DNA from: Methylotenera_A sp036676175
Lineage (GTDB): Bacteria > Pseudomonadota > Gammaproteobacteria > Burkholderiales > Methylophilaceae
Direction of reading: 5' to 3'
DNA: 43,824 bases
NCBI GenBank assembly: GCA_036676175.1
Contig: JAKFDL010000106.1
Coordinates: forward strand, 1 to 43,824
The position numbers and the translations under genes are program-made. Positions 7,934 through 16,102 of this stretch are shown here, piece by piece. A model generated the notes under the pieces. It saw only the letters and a program-made list of their open reading frames with translations. It was not told where the DNA came from and made no database searches. Each line of letters begins with the position of its first letter. Within the stretch, counting starts at the first letter, position 1.

Positions 7934-9034
7934 ATGCAAATTAAAATAAACCGGGAAGTGTTATTAAAACCATTGACGAACGTCAGTAGTATTGTCGAAC
8001 GTCGTCATACCTTACCCATACTTTCAAACCTGTTGCTAGAAGCTAAAAATAATAATATCCAACTCACCGCTACCGATTTAGAAATGCAAATCTCTTTAAC
8101 CATCGATAGCAAATTCAGTGGCGAGCTCTCTACGACCATTTCAGCAAAAAAATTACTGGATATATGCCGCTCATTGCCAGAAGCGGTAGATATTGATATG
8201 ACAAGCACAGATAGCCGCATTACAGTGAAGGCAGGAAAAAGCCGTTTCAATCTGCAAACGCTGCCGGCAGCGGATTACCCTGTGATGTCAAAGGTAACCG
8301 GCGATAACACTAGTATTAAAATAAGCCAGATCGCACTCAAAAAATTATTGAAGCAAGTCGAGTTTGCGATGGCACAACAAGATATTCGTTATTATTTAAA
8401 CGGTTTGTTGTTAGAGGTAAATGAAACGAAGCTCAATATAGTGGGAACTGATGGCCACCGTCTAAGCTTTACTTCAACGACACTGAATCAATCTTACGAA
8501 AAAACTGAGGTAATTTTGCCACGTAAAACAGTGGTAGAGCTGATTAAACTTCTAAATGACAGTGAAAATGAAGTCAATATTGAACTCAGTGCAGGTCAGG
8601 TCAATTTTACTTTTGATGAGATTAGGTTAATTTCTAAAGTGATTGATGGGAAATTCCCAGATTATCACCGGGTGATCCCAAATGGTCATCAAAATACCTT
8701 TAATGTGAATCGTCTGGCGGTGTTAAACGCCATGCAACGCGCCTCGATTTTATCTAATGAGAAATATCGTGGTATTCGTATGGTGCTTAGCAATAACAAT
8801 TTAAAACTGATTAGTACCAACACCGAACAAGAAGAAGCAGAAGAGGAACTAGAAATAGCCTATACTAAAGACAGTTTAGATATTGGCTTTAACGTCACCT
8901 ATCTAATCGACGTGCTCAACAATGTAAATGATGAAAGTATTAACTTTTCATTTGCAGATGCCAACAGCAGTTGCCTAATTACCGTCCCTAACGATGAAAA
9001 CTACAAGTATGTCGTTATGCCCATGCGTATTTAA
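7934..9034 (+). CDS. dnaN: DNA polymerase III beta subunit (sliding clamp)
   Basis: Ring-shaped processivity clamp. I start at the ATG at 7934, giving MQIKINREVLLKPLTNVS (366 residues), which aligns with the family N-terminus. An in-frame TTG at 7919 would add five residues and is unlikely. GGAAA at 7921 can serve as ribosome-binding site. Family motifs include SSIVERRHTLPILSN, GTDGHRLS and the C-terminal YVVMPMRI. Downstream gyrB follows directly, without recF. Confidence 0.98.
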   Translation: MQIKINREVLLKPLTNVSSIVERRHTLPILSNLLLEAKNNNIQLTATDLEMQISLTIDSKFSGELSTTISAKKLLDICRSLPEAVDIDMTSTDSRITVKAGKSRFNLQTLPAADYPVMSKVTGDNTSIKISQIALKKLLKQVEFAMAQQDIRYYLNGLLLEVNETKLNIVGTDGHRLSFTSTTLNQSYEKTEVILPRKTVVELIKLLNDSENEVNIELSAGQVNFTFDEIRLISKVIDGKFPDYHRVIPNGHQNTFNVNRLAVLNAMQRASILSNEKYRGIRMVLSNNNLKLISTNTEQEEAEEELEIAYTKDSLDIGFNVTYLIDVLNNVNDESINFSFADANSSCLITVPNDENYKYVVMPMRI

Positions 9035-9092
9035 ATACACACATTCAATCCGCTAAATAACATTAAAACTTAACTATTTTAAAAGATACATT

Positions 9093-11507
9093 ATGGCAAA
9101 AGCCCAAGCACAAGCAGAATACAATTCCGACAGTATTAAGATTTTAGAAGGCCTGGATGCGGTGCGTAAACGCCCAGGTATGTATATCGGCGACACCTCC
9201 GACGGCAGTGGTTTGCACCATATGGTGTTTGAGGTGCTGGATAATGCCATTGACGAAGCGCTGGCAGGACATTGTGATGATATCAAGGTCATCATCCACC
9301 CAGATAACTCAATTAGCGTCTCAGACAACGGGCGGGGCATTCCTACCGATATTAAAGACGATGACAAGCACGATCCAAAACGCTCTGCTGCAGAAATTGT
9401 CATGACCGAGTTGCATGCCGGCGGCAAGTTTGACCAAAACTCCTATAAAGTATCCGGCGGCTTGCATGGTGTTGGTGTTTCAGTAGTAAACGCGCTATCG
9501 GATTGGTTGCGTCTTAAAATTTACCGCAAAGGCGAAGTGCACCAGATGGAGTTTCATCGTGGCGTGCCAGTGTCGCCATTGGTACAAACCGGAAAAACAG
9601 ACAAAAAGGGTACAGAGGTTCATTTTTTAGCCTCTGCTGAGACTTTTGTTTTGGTTGAGTATCACTTTGAGATATTGGCTAAACGTATCCGTGAGCTGTC
9701 ATTTTTAAACTTTGGCGTCAAAATAGAGCTTATCGACCAACGCACCGGTAAAAGCGAAAATTTTGCGCATGCCGGCGGCATTAAAGGCTTTGTTGAATAC
9801 ATCAACCGTACTAAAACCGTACTGCATCCAAAAACTTTTTATGCTAAAGGCGAAAAAGACGGCATGACCATTGAAGTGGCGATGCAATGGAATGACAGCT
9901 ATTCAGAGACAGTTCAATGCTTTACCAACAACATCCCCCAGCGCGATGGAGGCACGCATTTAACGGGCTTGCGTACGGCTATGACACGCACATTGAATCA
10001 ATATATCGAGCAAAGTGAGCTGGCTAAAAAAGCCAAAGTGGAAACCACCGGCGATGATATGCGTGAAGGCATTTGCTGTGTGCTTTCGGTAAAAGTACCA
10101 GACCCTAAATTTTCATCGCAGACCAAAGATAAATTGGTTTCCAGCGAAGTACAACCAGTGGTTTCAGAAGTGGTTTCTGCCAAGTTAGCTGACTTTTTGG
10201 CTGAAAACCCAGCGGACGCTAAAATTATTTGTGGCAAAATTGTTGATGCAGCACGTGCGCGTGAAGCTGCGCGTAAAGCGCGTGAAATCACGCGCCGTAA
10301 AGGCGTGATGGATACGCTTGGTTTGCCAGGCAAGCTTGCAGATTGCCAAGAAAAGGACCCTGCGCTTTGCGAATTGTATCTAGTCGAGGGTGACTCTGCT
10401 GGGGGCTCTGCCAAGCAAGGGCGTGATCGTAAAAACCAAGCTATTTTACCGCTTAAAGGTAAAATTTTAAACGTTGAAAAAGCGCGTTTTGATAAATTAC
10501 TCGGCAGCCAAGAAATTGCTACCCTGATTACCGCGCTAGGTACCAGCATTGGTAAAGATGACTTTAGCGTGGAGAAATTGCGCTATCACCGCATTATTAT
10601 CATGACCGATGCTGACGTCGATGGCGCGCATATCCGCACGTTGTTGCTGACTTTTTTCTATCGCCAAATGACGCAATTAGTCGAACGTGGCCACATCTAT
10701 ATCGCTCAGCCGCCATTGTATAAAGTCAAACAAGGAAAGGATGAGCGTTACTTAAAAGATCAGCAAGAGCTGGATATTTACTTGCTCAACTCCGCGTTAA
10801 AAGGCGCAGAGTTGGATACCAAAACCAACGCAGGCTTGCTTTCAGGGGATGCACTAGGAGAAATTGCTAGGCAAATGGTGTTAACCGAAGCGGTTATTCG
10901 CCGCATTGCTGCGCTGTATGACGAAAGTGTGCTGCGCGCGATTCAAGATGTGGGTGAAATTAACCTGCACGACGAAGCGAGTGCTAACAAAGTGGCAGAG
11001 CAATTACGGCCAATTTTGGGAGCGGTAGGCAGTGAGGTATTGGTGGCGTTTGATGCCGAAACTAATACCTACAGGCTGGAAATCAACAAATACGTGCATG
11101 GCAACCTTGAAAGCTGTGTTATCGATGCAGAGTTTTTAAGCAGCGGCGATTACCGCCAAATATTAAAAGTATCTAATATGTTACAAGGCTTAATTGGTGC
11201 AGGTGCGGTCGCTAAGCGTAACGATAAAGAGCAGGTTGTAGCCACATTCAAACAGGCGCTAGATTGGCTGCTGAGTGAGGCGAAAAATACACTCAACATA
11301 CAACGTTATAAAGGCTTGGGCGAGATGAACCCTTCGCAATTGTGGGAGACCACGATGGATCCAACGGTGCGTCGCTTGCTAAAAGTGCAAATTGATGATG
11401 CGATTGCTGCCGATGAAATTTTTACGACATTAATGGGTGATAACGTTGAACCGCGTCGTGCATTTATTGAAAGCAACGCGCTGGGGGCAAGTAATCTAGA
11501 CATTTAA
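9093..11507 (+). CDS. gyrB: DNA gyrase subunit B
   Basis: ATPase subunit of gyrase, which introduces negative supercoils. The 804 residues contain the GHKL ATPase domain (EVLDNAIDEA, DNGRGIP, GGLHGVGVSVVNALS), the transducer domain, the TOPRIM metal-binding region (EGDSAGGSAKQGRDRKNQAI and DADVDGAHIRTLLLTFFYR), the long proteobacterial insertion, and the C-terminal RYKGLGEMNP-QLWETTMDP signature. A 58-base gap separates it from dnaN. Confidence 0.99.
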   Translation: MAKAQAQAEYNSDSIKILEGLDAVRKRPGMYIGDTSDGSGLHHMVFEVLDNAIDEALAGHCDDIKVIIHPDNSISVSDNGRGIPTDIKDDDKHDPKRSAAEIVMTELHAGGKFDQNSYKVSGGLHGVGVSVVNALSDWLRLKIYRKGEVHQMEFHRGVPVSPLVQTGKTDKKGTEVHFLASAETFVLVEYHFEILAKRIRELSFLNFGVKIELIDQRTGKSENFAHAGGIKGFVEYINRTKTVLHPKTFYAKGEKDGMTIEVAMQWNDSYSETVQCFTNNIPQRDGGTHLTGLRTAMTRTLNQYIEQSELAKKAKVETTGDDMREGICCVLSVKVPDPKFSSQTKDKLVSSEVQPVVSEVVSAKLADFLAENPADAKIICGKIVDAARAREAARKAREITRRKGVMDTLGLPGKLADCQEKDPALCELYLVEGDSAGGSAKQGRDRKNQAILPLKGKILNVEKARFDKLLGSQEIATLITALGTSIGKDDFSVEKLRYHRIIIMTDADVDGAHIRTLLLTFFYRQMTQLVERGHIYIAQPPLYKVKQGKDERYLKDQQELDIYLLNSALKGAELDTKTNAGLLSGDALGEIARQMVLTEAVIRRIAALYDESVLRAIQDVGEINLHDEASANKVAEQLRPILGAVGSEVLVAFDAETNTYRLEINKYVHGNLESCVIDAEFLSSGDYRQILKVSNMLQGLIGAGAVAKRNDKEQVVATFKQALDWLLSEAKNTLNIQRYKGLGEMNPSQLWETTMDPTVRRLLKVQIDDAIAADEIFTTLMGDNVEPRRAFIESNALGASNLDI

Positions 11508-11530
11508 ACAGTATTGTCTACAGCGAAGTT

Positions 11531-11563
11531 TGCATAATGTTTAGAACATAATGCAGAGGGAGA
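11531..11563 (+). promoter_or_regulatory. Imperfect hairpin abutting a strong Shine-Dalgarno sequence
   Basis: TGCATAATGT (11531-11540) and ACATAATGCA (11546-11555) form a 10-bp stem with one central A-A mismatch and a five-base loop. The SD GAGGGAGA (11556-11563) starts at the next base, followed by the ATG at 11569. It could modulate translation of the BNR gene or be a DNA operator. Confidence 0.4.
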
Positions 11564-11568
11564 AGCTG

Positions 11569-12756
11569 ATGAGTAGAGTACGTGTTTTGGTGGGAACACA
11601 CAAAGGTGCGTTTATCCTGAGCGCTGATGGCAAGCGCGAAAACTGGGAGGTCAGTGGTCCGTATTTTGCAGGTTGGGATATTTACCATTTGAAAGGTTCC
11701 CCAGTCGACCCAAACCGAATTTATGCATCGCAGACTAGCGCTTGGTTCGGGCAAATCATTCAGCGCTCTAACGATGGCGGCAAAACTTGGGAGCAACCTG
11801 GCACGGCACCGGGTGAGCCCACTGTCTCACCAGAAGGATTCCCCATCGGTGAAAGCAATAAATTTGTTTATAACACTTCTGCCGAAACGGGCAAACCACT
11901 CACTACACACCAATGGTACGATGGCACCCAGAAGCCATGGGAATTTAAGCGCGTCTGGCATCTAGAGCCATCATTGACTGATCCCGACACGGTTTATGCC
12001 GGCGTGGAGGATGCGGCTTTGTTTCAGACCACCAATGGTGGTAAGTCTTGGCATGAACTTGCCGGATTGCGTGGGCATGGTACTGGCCCACAATGGCAAC
12101 CAGGAGCAGGCGGCATGGGGTTACATACGATTATTCTCGACCCAACCAATCCGCAGCGCATGTTTGTTGCGATTTCGGCCGCTGGCGCGTTTCGCAGCGA
12201 CGATGCTGGCAAAACCTGGCAGCCCATCAATCGCGGATTAAAATCACAATACTTACCTGATCCGAATGTTGAAGTTGGCTTCTGTGTGCACCGCATTGCA
12301 CAGCACCGAGCTCGCCCACAAGTGTTGTTTATGCAATTGCATTGGGACGTCATGCGCAGTGATGATGCAGGGGATTCGTGGTATGAGGTCAGTGGTAATC
12401 TACCCACGGATTTTGGGTTCCCTATCGAAGTGCACCCGCATGAGCCTGATACCGTTTATGTGGTGCCGATCAAGAGCGATTCAGAGCATTATCCACCAGA
12501 AGGTAAGTTACGCGTGTATCGCAGCAAGACTGGCGGAAATGAGTGGGAAGCTTTGACCAAAGGCCTGCCGCAAAAAGATTGCTATGTGAATGTGTTGCGC
12601 GACGCGATGGCGGTGGATTTACTCGACCCGGGTGGCATTTATTTTGGCACAACAGGTGGACAGGTATATGTTTCAACCGATGGTGGAGACAACTGGTCTA
12701 CAATTGTTCGAGACCTGCCCGCGGTACTTTCGGTTGAGGTACAAACTTTGCCATGA
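11569..12756 (+). CDS. BNR/Asp-box beta-propeller protein (sialidase-like fold)
   Basis: A 395-residue protein with six Asp-box motifs (S/T-x-D/N-x-G-x-x-W): SNDGGKTW (67-74), TTNGGKSW (154-161), SDDAGKTW (210-217), SDDAGDSW (264-271), SKTGGNEW (319-326) and STDGGDNW (369-376). This indicates a six- or seven-bladed propeller of the WD40/YVTN/BNR-like or photosystem-stability (Ycf48)-like superfamily. There is no signal peptide, so it is probably cytoplasmic, and the full arginine triad of true sialidases is not evident. The start is the ATG at 11569, served by GAGGGAGA; the frame also opens at an ATG at 11551. It overlaps the downstream ubiquitin-fold gene by 4 bases, so the two products probably act together. 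The function is unknown. Confidence 0.8.
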   Translation: MSRVRVLVGTHKGAFILSADGKRENWEVSGPYFAGWDIYHLKGSPVDPNRIYASQTSAWFGQIIQRSNDGGKTWEQPGTAPGEPTVSPEGFPIGESNKFVYNTSAETGKPLTTHQWYDGTQKPWEFKRVWHLEPSLTDPDTVYAGVEDAALFQTTNGGKSWHELAGLRGHGTGPQWQPGAGGMGLHTIILDPTNPQRMFVAISAAGAFRSDDAGKTWQPINRGLKSQYLPDPNVEVGFCVHRIAQHRARPQVLFMQLHWDVMRSDDAGDSWYEVSGNLPTDFGFPIEVHPHEPDTVYVVPIKSDSEHYPPEGKLRVYRSKTGGNEWEALTKGLPQKDCYVNVLRDAMAVDLLDPGGIYFGTTGGQVYVSTDGGDNWSTIVRDLPAVLSVEVQTLP

Positions 12757-13049
12757 TTCGGGTTCTGTTACCGTTTCATCTGCGGACGCTGGCACATATC
12801 GAAGGAGAATTAGCGCTCGAAGTAAATAAACCAGTGACTTTAGGGGCGGTGCTTGACGAGATCGAAAGCCAATATCCGATGCTGCGTGGCACGATACGTA
12901 ATCACCTTAGCCAACAGCGTCGGCCATTGTTACGATTTTTCGCTTGCGAGAAAGATTTATCCCATCAGTCTTTGGAAGCGGCCTTGCCTGAAGCAGTATT
13001 ATCGGGAGCGGAACCTTTACTAATTGTTGGCGCAATAGCGGGTGGTTAA
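12753..13049 (+). CDS. ThiS/MoaD-family ubiquitin-fold protein with C-terminal Gly-Gly
   Basis: A 98-residue beta-grasp protein resembling the sulfur carriers MoaD and ThiS. It starts MIRVLLPFHLRTLAHIEGE, has the LGAVLDEIESQYPMLRG helix, and ends LLIVGAIAGG, the di-glycine tail that an E1-like enzyme would adenylate for thiocarboxylate formation or conjugation. It is longer than ThiS (about 66) and standard MoaD (about 81). The ATGA overlap with the upstream propeller gene shows translational coupling. No E1-like (ThiF/MoeB), MoaE or ThiG gene is present in the window, so cofactor synthesis is not indicated by context. It may be a specialised sulfur carrier or a protein modifier. Confidence 0.82.
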   Translation: MIRVLLPFHLRTLAHIEGELALEVNKPVTLGAVLDEIESQYPMLRGTIRNHLSQQRRPLLRFFACEKDLSHQSLEAALPEAVLSGAEPLLIVGAIAGG

Positions 13050-13098
13050 TCATAAAGCTAGTACGTCATATGTCTTAAGATATAGATGCAAGGTTTTT

Positions 13099-13263
13099 TT
13101 AAAGCTCTACCATTTCAAATTGTCTTTTACTTGCACCACATTCCGGACATCTCCAATCTGCAGGCACATCTTCCCATGCGGTGCCAGGGGGAATGCCATC
13201 CTCCGGCCAACCCTTTTCTTCTTCGTAAATTAAACCACACACGGTGCATATCCAAGTTTTCAT
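13099..13263 (-). CDS. Rubredoxin
   Basis: Small iron-sulfur electron carrier (54 residues), found by translating the minus strand from the ATG at 13261-13263. The two knuckles are CTVCG (C6, C9) and CPECG (C39, C42), which bind one Fe. The aromatic core and spacing (GLIYEE, GIPPGTAWEDVPADW) are those of type I rubredoxin. It usually donates electrons to oxygenases or peroxide/superoxide-reducing enzymes. It lies downstream of katG but beyond a terminator, so it is probably expressed on its own. Confidence 0.93.
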   Translation of the reverse strand: MKTWICTVCGLIYEEEKGWPEDGIPPGTAWEDVPADWRCPECGASKRQFEMVEL

Positions 13264-13356
13264 GTTTGATCCCTGCTCATATTATTAAGATATTTTAAGT
13301 GATATTGCTAAGTTTTGTATCACATTATTTGGACGTAAGTTGGCCGAGATGCTTAC

Positions 13357-13381
13357 AAAAAAAGCCCGCGTGCGCGGGCTT
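13357..13381 (-). terminator. katG transcription terminator
   Basis: AAGCCCGCG (13362-13370) and CGCGGGCTT (13373-13381) form a 9-bp GC-rich stem with a two-base loop. On the minus strand it is followed by a run of seven T. It lies about 120 bases past the katG stop. Confidence 0.85.
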
Positions 13382-13503
13382 AATGGAGTGAAGTGATATG
13401 AGTCTTAAATTTATAAGCCTCACATGACAGCCGTATTACAAAATAGACGACTTAAAATGAAATTCAATATTTTTTGGTAATTAGTAGTCATATTATTCAC
13501 ACA

Positions 13504-15762
13504 TCATTTAAGGTCAAAACGATCAAGGTTCATGACTTTGTTCCAAGCGGCGATAAAGTCACGCACGAACATTTGCTGAGAGTCGCTACAGGCATAGACT
13601 TCCGCGATGGCGCGAAGCTGGGAGTTTGAGCCGAAGACCAGATCAACAACTGTCCCGGTCCATTTATGCGCACCAGTTGTCCTGTCGCGTCCCTCCAAAA
13701 CGACTTCGGAAGTGACTGACTTCTGCCACTTCGTATTCATGTCGAGTAGGTTCACGAAGAAATCATTGGTCAACATTTCTGGCCGCATGGTAAAGACGCC
13801 GTGTGTAGCATGCCCGAAGTTTGTATTCAGTGCGCGCATACCACCAATTAGAACGGTCATCTCTGGAGCAGTCAAAGTTAATAGGTTTGCCCGGTCTACC
13901 AACAGCTCAGCTGAAGATTCTTCAAGCCCCTTGCGAACATAGTTGCGGAATCCGTCTGCCGCAGGCTCCAATACCGCGAACGACTCAACATCGGTCTGCT
14001 CCTGCGTGGCATCAGTACGGCCAGACGAGAAAGGAACCTTGACATCGTGCCCAGCTTGCTTCGCGGCGGCCTCAACCGCAGCACATCCGCCCAGCACAAT
14101 CAGGTCTGCTAGTGAAACCTTTTTACCGTCAGACTGTGCGCTGTTGAATTCCTTTTGGATCGCTTCTAGATTTACCAGAACTTTTTCTAGTTCAGCCGGT
14201 TGGTTGACCTCCCAGTCCTTTTGCGGCGCCAGACGAATGCGGGCTCCATTAGCACCACCGCGTTTGTCGCCGCCGCGGAAAGTTGACGCTGATGCCCAAG
14301 CGGTAGTGACCAGTTGGGAGATGGAAAGGCCGGATGCGAGCACCTTGGCTTTAAGCGCCGTGATGTCATTGTTATCGATTAGCGCATGGTCGACGGCGGG
14401 AACAGGGTCTTGCCAGATCAGCTCTTCTTTCGGAACCAGCGGACCAAGGTAGCGGGAGATCGGGCCCATGTCACGGTGCGTAAGCTTGAACCAGGCCCGC
14501 GCGAAAGCATCGGCGAATTGATCGGGGTTTTCGAGGAAACGCCGCGAGATTTTCTCGTAAGCCGGGTCAAGGCGCAGCGAGAGGTCGGTTGTCAGCATCG
14601 TCGGTGCCAAGCGCTTGGCAGGATCGTAGGCGTGAGGAATCGTGCCGGCACCTGCGCCGTCCTTGGCGACCCACTGCTGTGCACCTGCCGGGCTCTTAGT
14701 CAGCTCCCACTCGAAGCCGAACAGGTGTTTAAAGTAGTCCTGACTCCACTGCGTCGGCTTAGTCGTCCAGGTGACTTCTAGGCCGCTGGTGATGGTGTCG
14801 CTGCCCTTGCCTGTACCGAAGCTGTTGCTCCAGCCGAAACCCTGGAGCTCTAGCCCGGCTGCCTCGGGGTTGTCGCCAACGTGGGATGCCGGCGCAGCGC
14901 CGTGAGTTTTGCCGAAGGTATGACCGCCGGCAATAAGCGCGACAGTTTCTTCGTCATCCATTGCCATGCGGGCGAAGGTTTCGCGGATGTCATGCGCGGC
15001 GGCAATCGGGTCGGGATTACCGTCCGGGCCTTCTGGATTCACGTAGATGAGACCCATTTGCACAGCGGCAAGCGGGTTCTCGAGATCGCGGGTATGCACG
15101 ACCTTACTGTCGTCTTCCGAGTCGAGCACGCTCTGGCCAGCAACACCTGGCGAGCCTTGCGAATAGCGCTCGTCGCTGCCAAGCCACTTGTTTTCTGAGC
15201 CCCAGTAAATCTCCTCGGGCTCCCAGACGTCCTGGCGTCCACCGGCAAAACCAAAAGTCTTGAGGCCCATTGAATCTAGTGCGACAGTGCCAGTAAGCAC
15301 TATCAGGTCGGCCCAGGAGATTTTGCGGCCATACTTCTGTTTGATTGGCCAAAGTAGGCGACGCGCTTTATCGAGGTTCACGTTGTCGGGCCAGCTATTC
15401 AGAGGCGCAAAGCGTTGTGTGCCGCTGCCGGCACCACCGCGACCATCGGCTATGCGGTAGGTGCCTGCGGCATGCCATGCCATGCGAATGAAAAGTGGGC
15501 CATAGTGGCCAAAGTCTGCAGGCCACCAGTCCTGCGAATCTGTCATCAAGGCATGCAGGTCTTTCACTACAGCATGCAGATCTAAGCTCTTAAATTCCTC
15601 GGTGTAGTTGAACTCTCCGCCCATTGGGTCCGTTAGCGGTGAATTTTGGTTAAGAAGTTTGACATTGAGCTGATTGGGCCACCAGTCTGCGTTTGTAAGT
15701 GCTCCGGCGACTGCACTTTTGGAAGCGTTGCCCGAAAATGGACATTTTGATTCAGCTGTCAT
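13504..15762 (-). CDS. katG: Catalase-peroxidase KatG
   Basis: Bifunctional haem enzyme that destroys hydrogen peroxide. It has 752 residues in two peroxidase-like halves. Distal haem residues are Arg93, Trp96 and His97 (FIRMAWHAAGTYR); the Trp96-Tyr240-Met266 crosslink partners are present (GLIYVNPEG and RETFARMAM), and the proximal ligand is His281 (AGGHTFGKTHG). A clear AAAGGAG ribosome-binding site precedes the ATG. Divergent oxyR upstream is the expected regulator. Base composition in the middle of the gene is high (57% and 70% G+C in two sampled 60-base lines, against 40% in a line of oxyR), which may mean acquisition from a higher-G+C source. Confidence 0.98.
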   Translation of the reverse strand: MTAESKCPFSGNASKSAVAGALTNADWWPNQLNVKLLNQNSPLTDPMGGEFNYTEEFKSLDLHAVVKDLHALMTDSQDWWPADFGHYGPLFIRMAWHAAGTYRIADGRGGAGSGTQRFAPLNSWPDNVNLDKARRLLWPIKQKYGRKISWADLIVLTGTVALDSMGLKTFGFAGGRQDVWEPEEIYWGSENKWLGSDERYSQGSPGVAGQSVLDSEDDSKVVHTRDLENPLAAVQMGLIYVNPEGPDGNPDPIAAAHDIRETFARMAMDDEETVALIAGGHTFGKTHGAAPASHVGDNPEAAGLELQGFGWSNSFGTGKGSDTITSGLEVTWTTKPTQWSQDYFKHLFGFEWELTKSPAGAQQWVAKDGAGAGTIPHAYDPAKRLAPTMLTTDLSLRLDPAYEKISRRFLENPDQFADAFARAWFKLTHRDMGPISRYLGPLVPKEELIWQDPVPAVDHALIDNNDITALKAKVLASGLSISQLVTTAWASASTFRGGDKRGGANGARIRLAPQKDWEVNQPAELEKVLVNLEAIQKEFNSAQSDGKKVSLADLIVLGGCAAVEAAAKQAGHDVKVPFSSGRTDATQEQTDVESFAVLEPAADGFRNYVRKGLEESSAELLVDRANLLTLTAPEMTVLIGGMRALNTNFGHATHGVFTMRPEMLTNDFFVNLLDMNTKWQKSVTSEVVLEGRDRTTGAHKWTGTVVDLVFGSNSQLRAIAEVYACSDSQQMFVRDFIAAWNKVMNLDRFDLK

Positions 15763-15842
15763 GGTTTTCTCCTTTAATTATGTAAATGGTTACAATCTTT
15801 TAAAAATTTAAACTAATTTGATTAACTTATTACTACAGACGA

Positions 15843-15867
15843 ATTAGCAATCGTTAAAGTTGCTAAT
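15843..15867. promoter_or_regulatory. Inverted repeat upstream of katG
   Basis: Perfect 8-bp arms ATTAGCAA and TTGCTAAT are separated by 9 bases, 80 bases before the katG start and 25 bases after the stop of the small peptide gene. There is no T-run, so a protein-binding operator or an mRNA processing/stabilising hairpin is more likely than a terminator. Confidence 0.4.
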
Positions 15868-15891
15868 CACACCTGAAATCTAAAAAGCTAT

Positions 15892-15966
15892 TTAATGGGC
15901 AGCCGCGTACTGTGCAAGCAACTCAATAAGCACCTGGCCGATAGTTTCAAAAATTACCTTCATCAT
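15892..15966 (-). CDS. Probable 24-residue peptide upstream of katG
   Basis: On the minus strand, a strong ribosome-binding site (AAGGAAAAG) precedes two successive ATG codons and a 24-codon frame ending in TAA. The peptide starts MMKVIFETIGQVLIELL and ends QYAAAH. It looks like one amphipathic or membrane-seeking helix. I do not recognise a family. It lies in the katG-oxyR gap, 130 bases before katG on the same strand, and could be co-transcribed with it. The evidence is the ribosome-binding site plus the frame only; such a short frame could arise by chance. Confidence 0.45.
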   Translation of the reverse strand: MMKVIFETIGQVLIELLAQYAAAH

Positions 15967-15975
15967 GTCTTTTCC

Positions 15976-16085
15976 TTAAAAAAACTAATGAGTATTTGAA
16001 TTGTAAGGAAGCTGTTATTATTTGCATAATTGTATGTTTTGATTAAGTTGATTAAAAAAACTAATCACAGTATCATTAGTTTTTT
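15976..16085. promoter_or_regulatory. Candidate OxyR control region (repeats in katG-oxyR gap)
   Basis: The 14-mer TTAAAAAAACTAAT occurs twice (15976-15989 and 16052-16065). The second copy is part of a perfect inverted repeat AAAAAACTAAT-N9-ATTAGTTTTTT (16055-16085), ending 17 bases before the oxyR start. LysR-type regulators often bind such sites in divergent promoters; assignment to OxyR is inference from position. Confidence 0.45.
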
Positions 16086-16102
16086 AAAAGAAAATTAATT
16101 TT

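Noticed and set aside
11569..12756. Calling the BNR protein a sialidase
   Set aside because: Asp-boxes only define the fold; the catalytic arginine triad and a secretion signal are not evident.
13292..13325. GTGATA...TATCAC inverted repeat upstream of rubredoxin
   Set aside because: Short arms with a 13-base spacer in AT-rich DNA; not distinguishable from chance.
13607..15460. Several long plus-strand frames opposite katG
   Set aside because: Antisense shadows of a G+C-rich gene; the translations show no family features and katG is complete.
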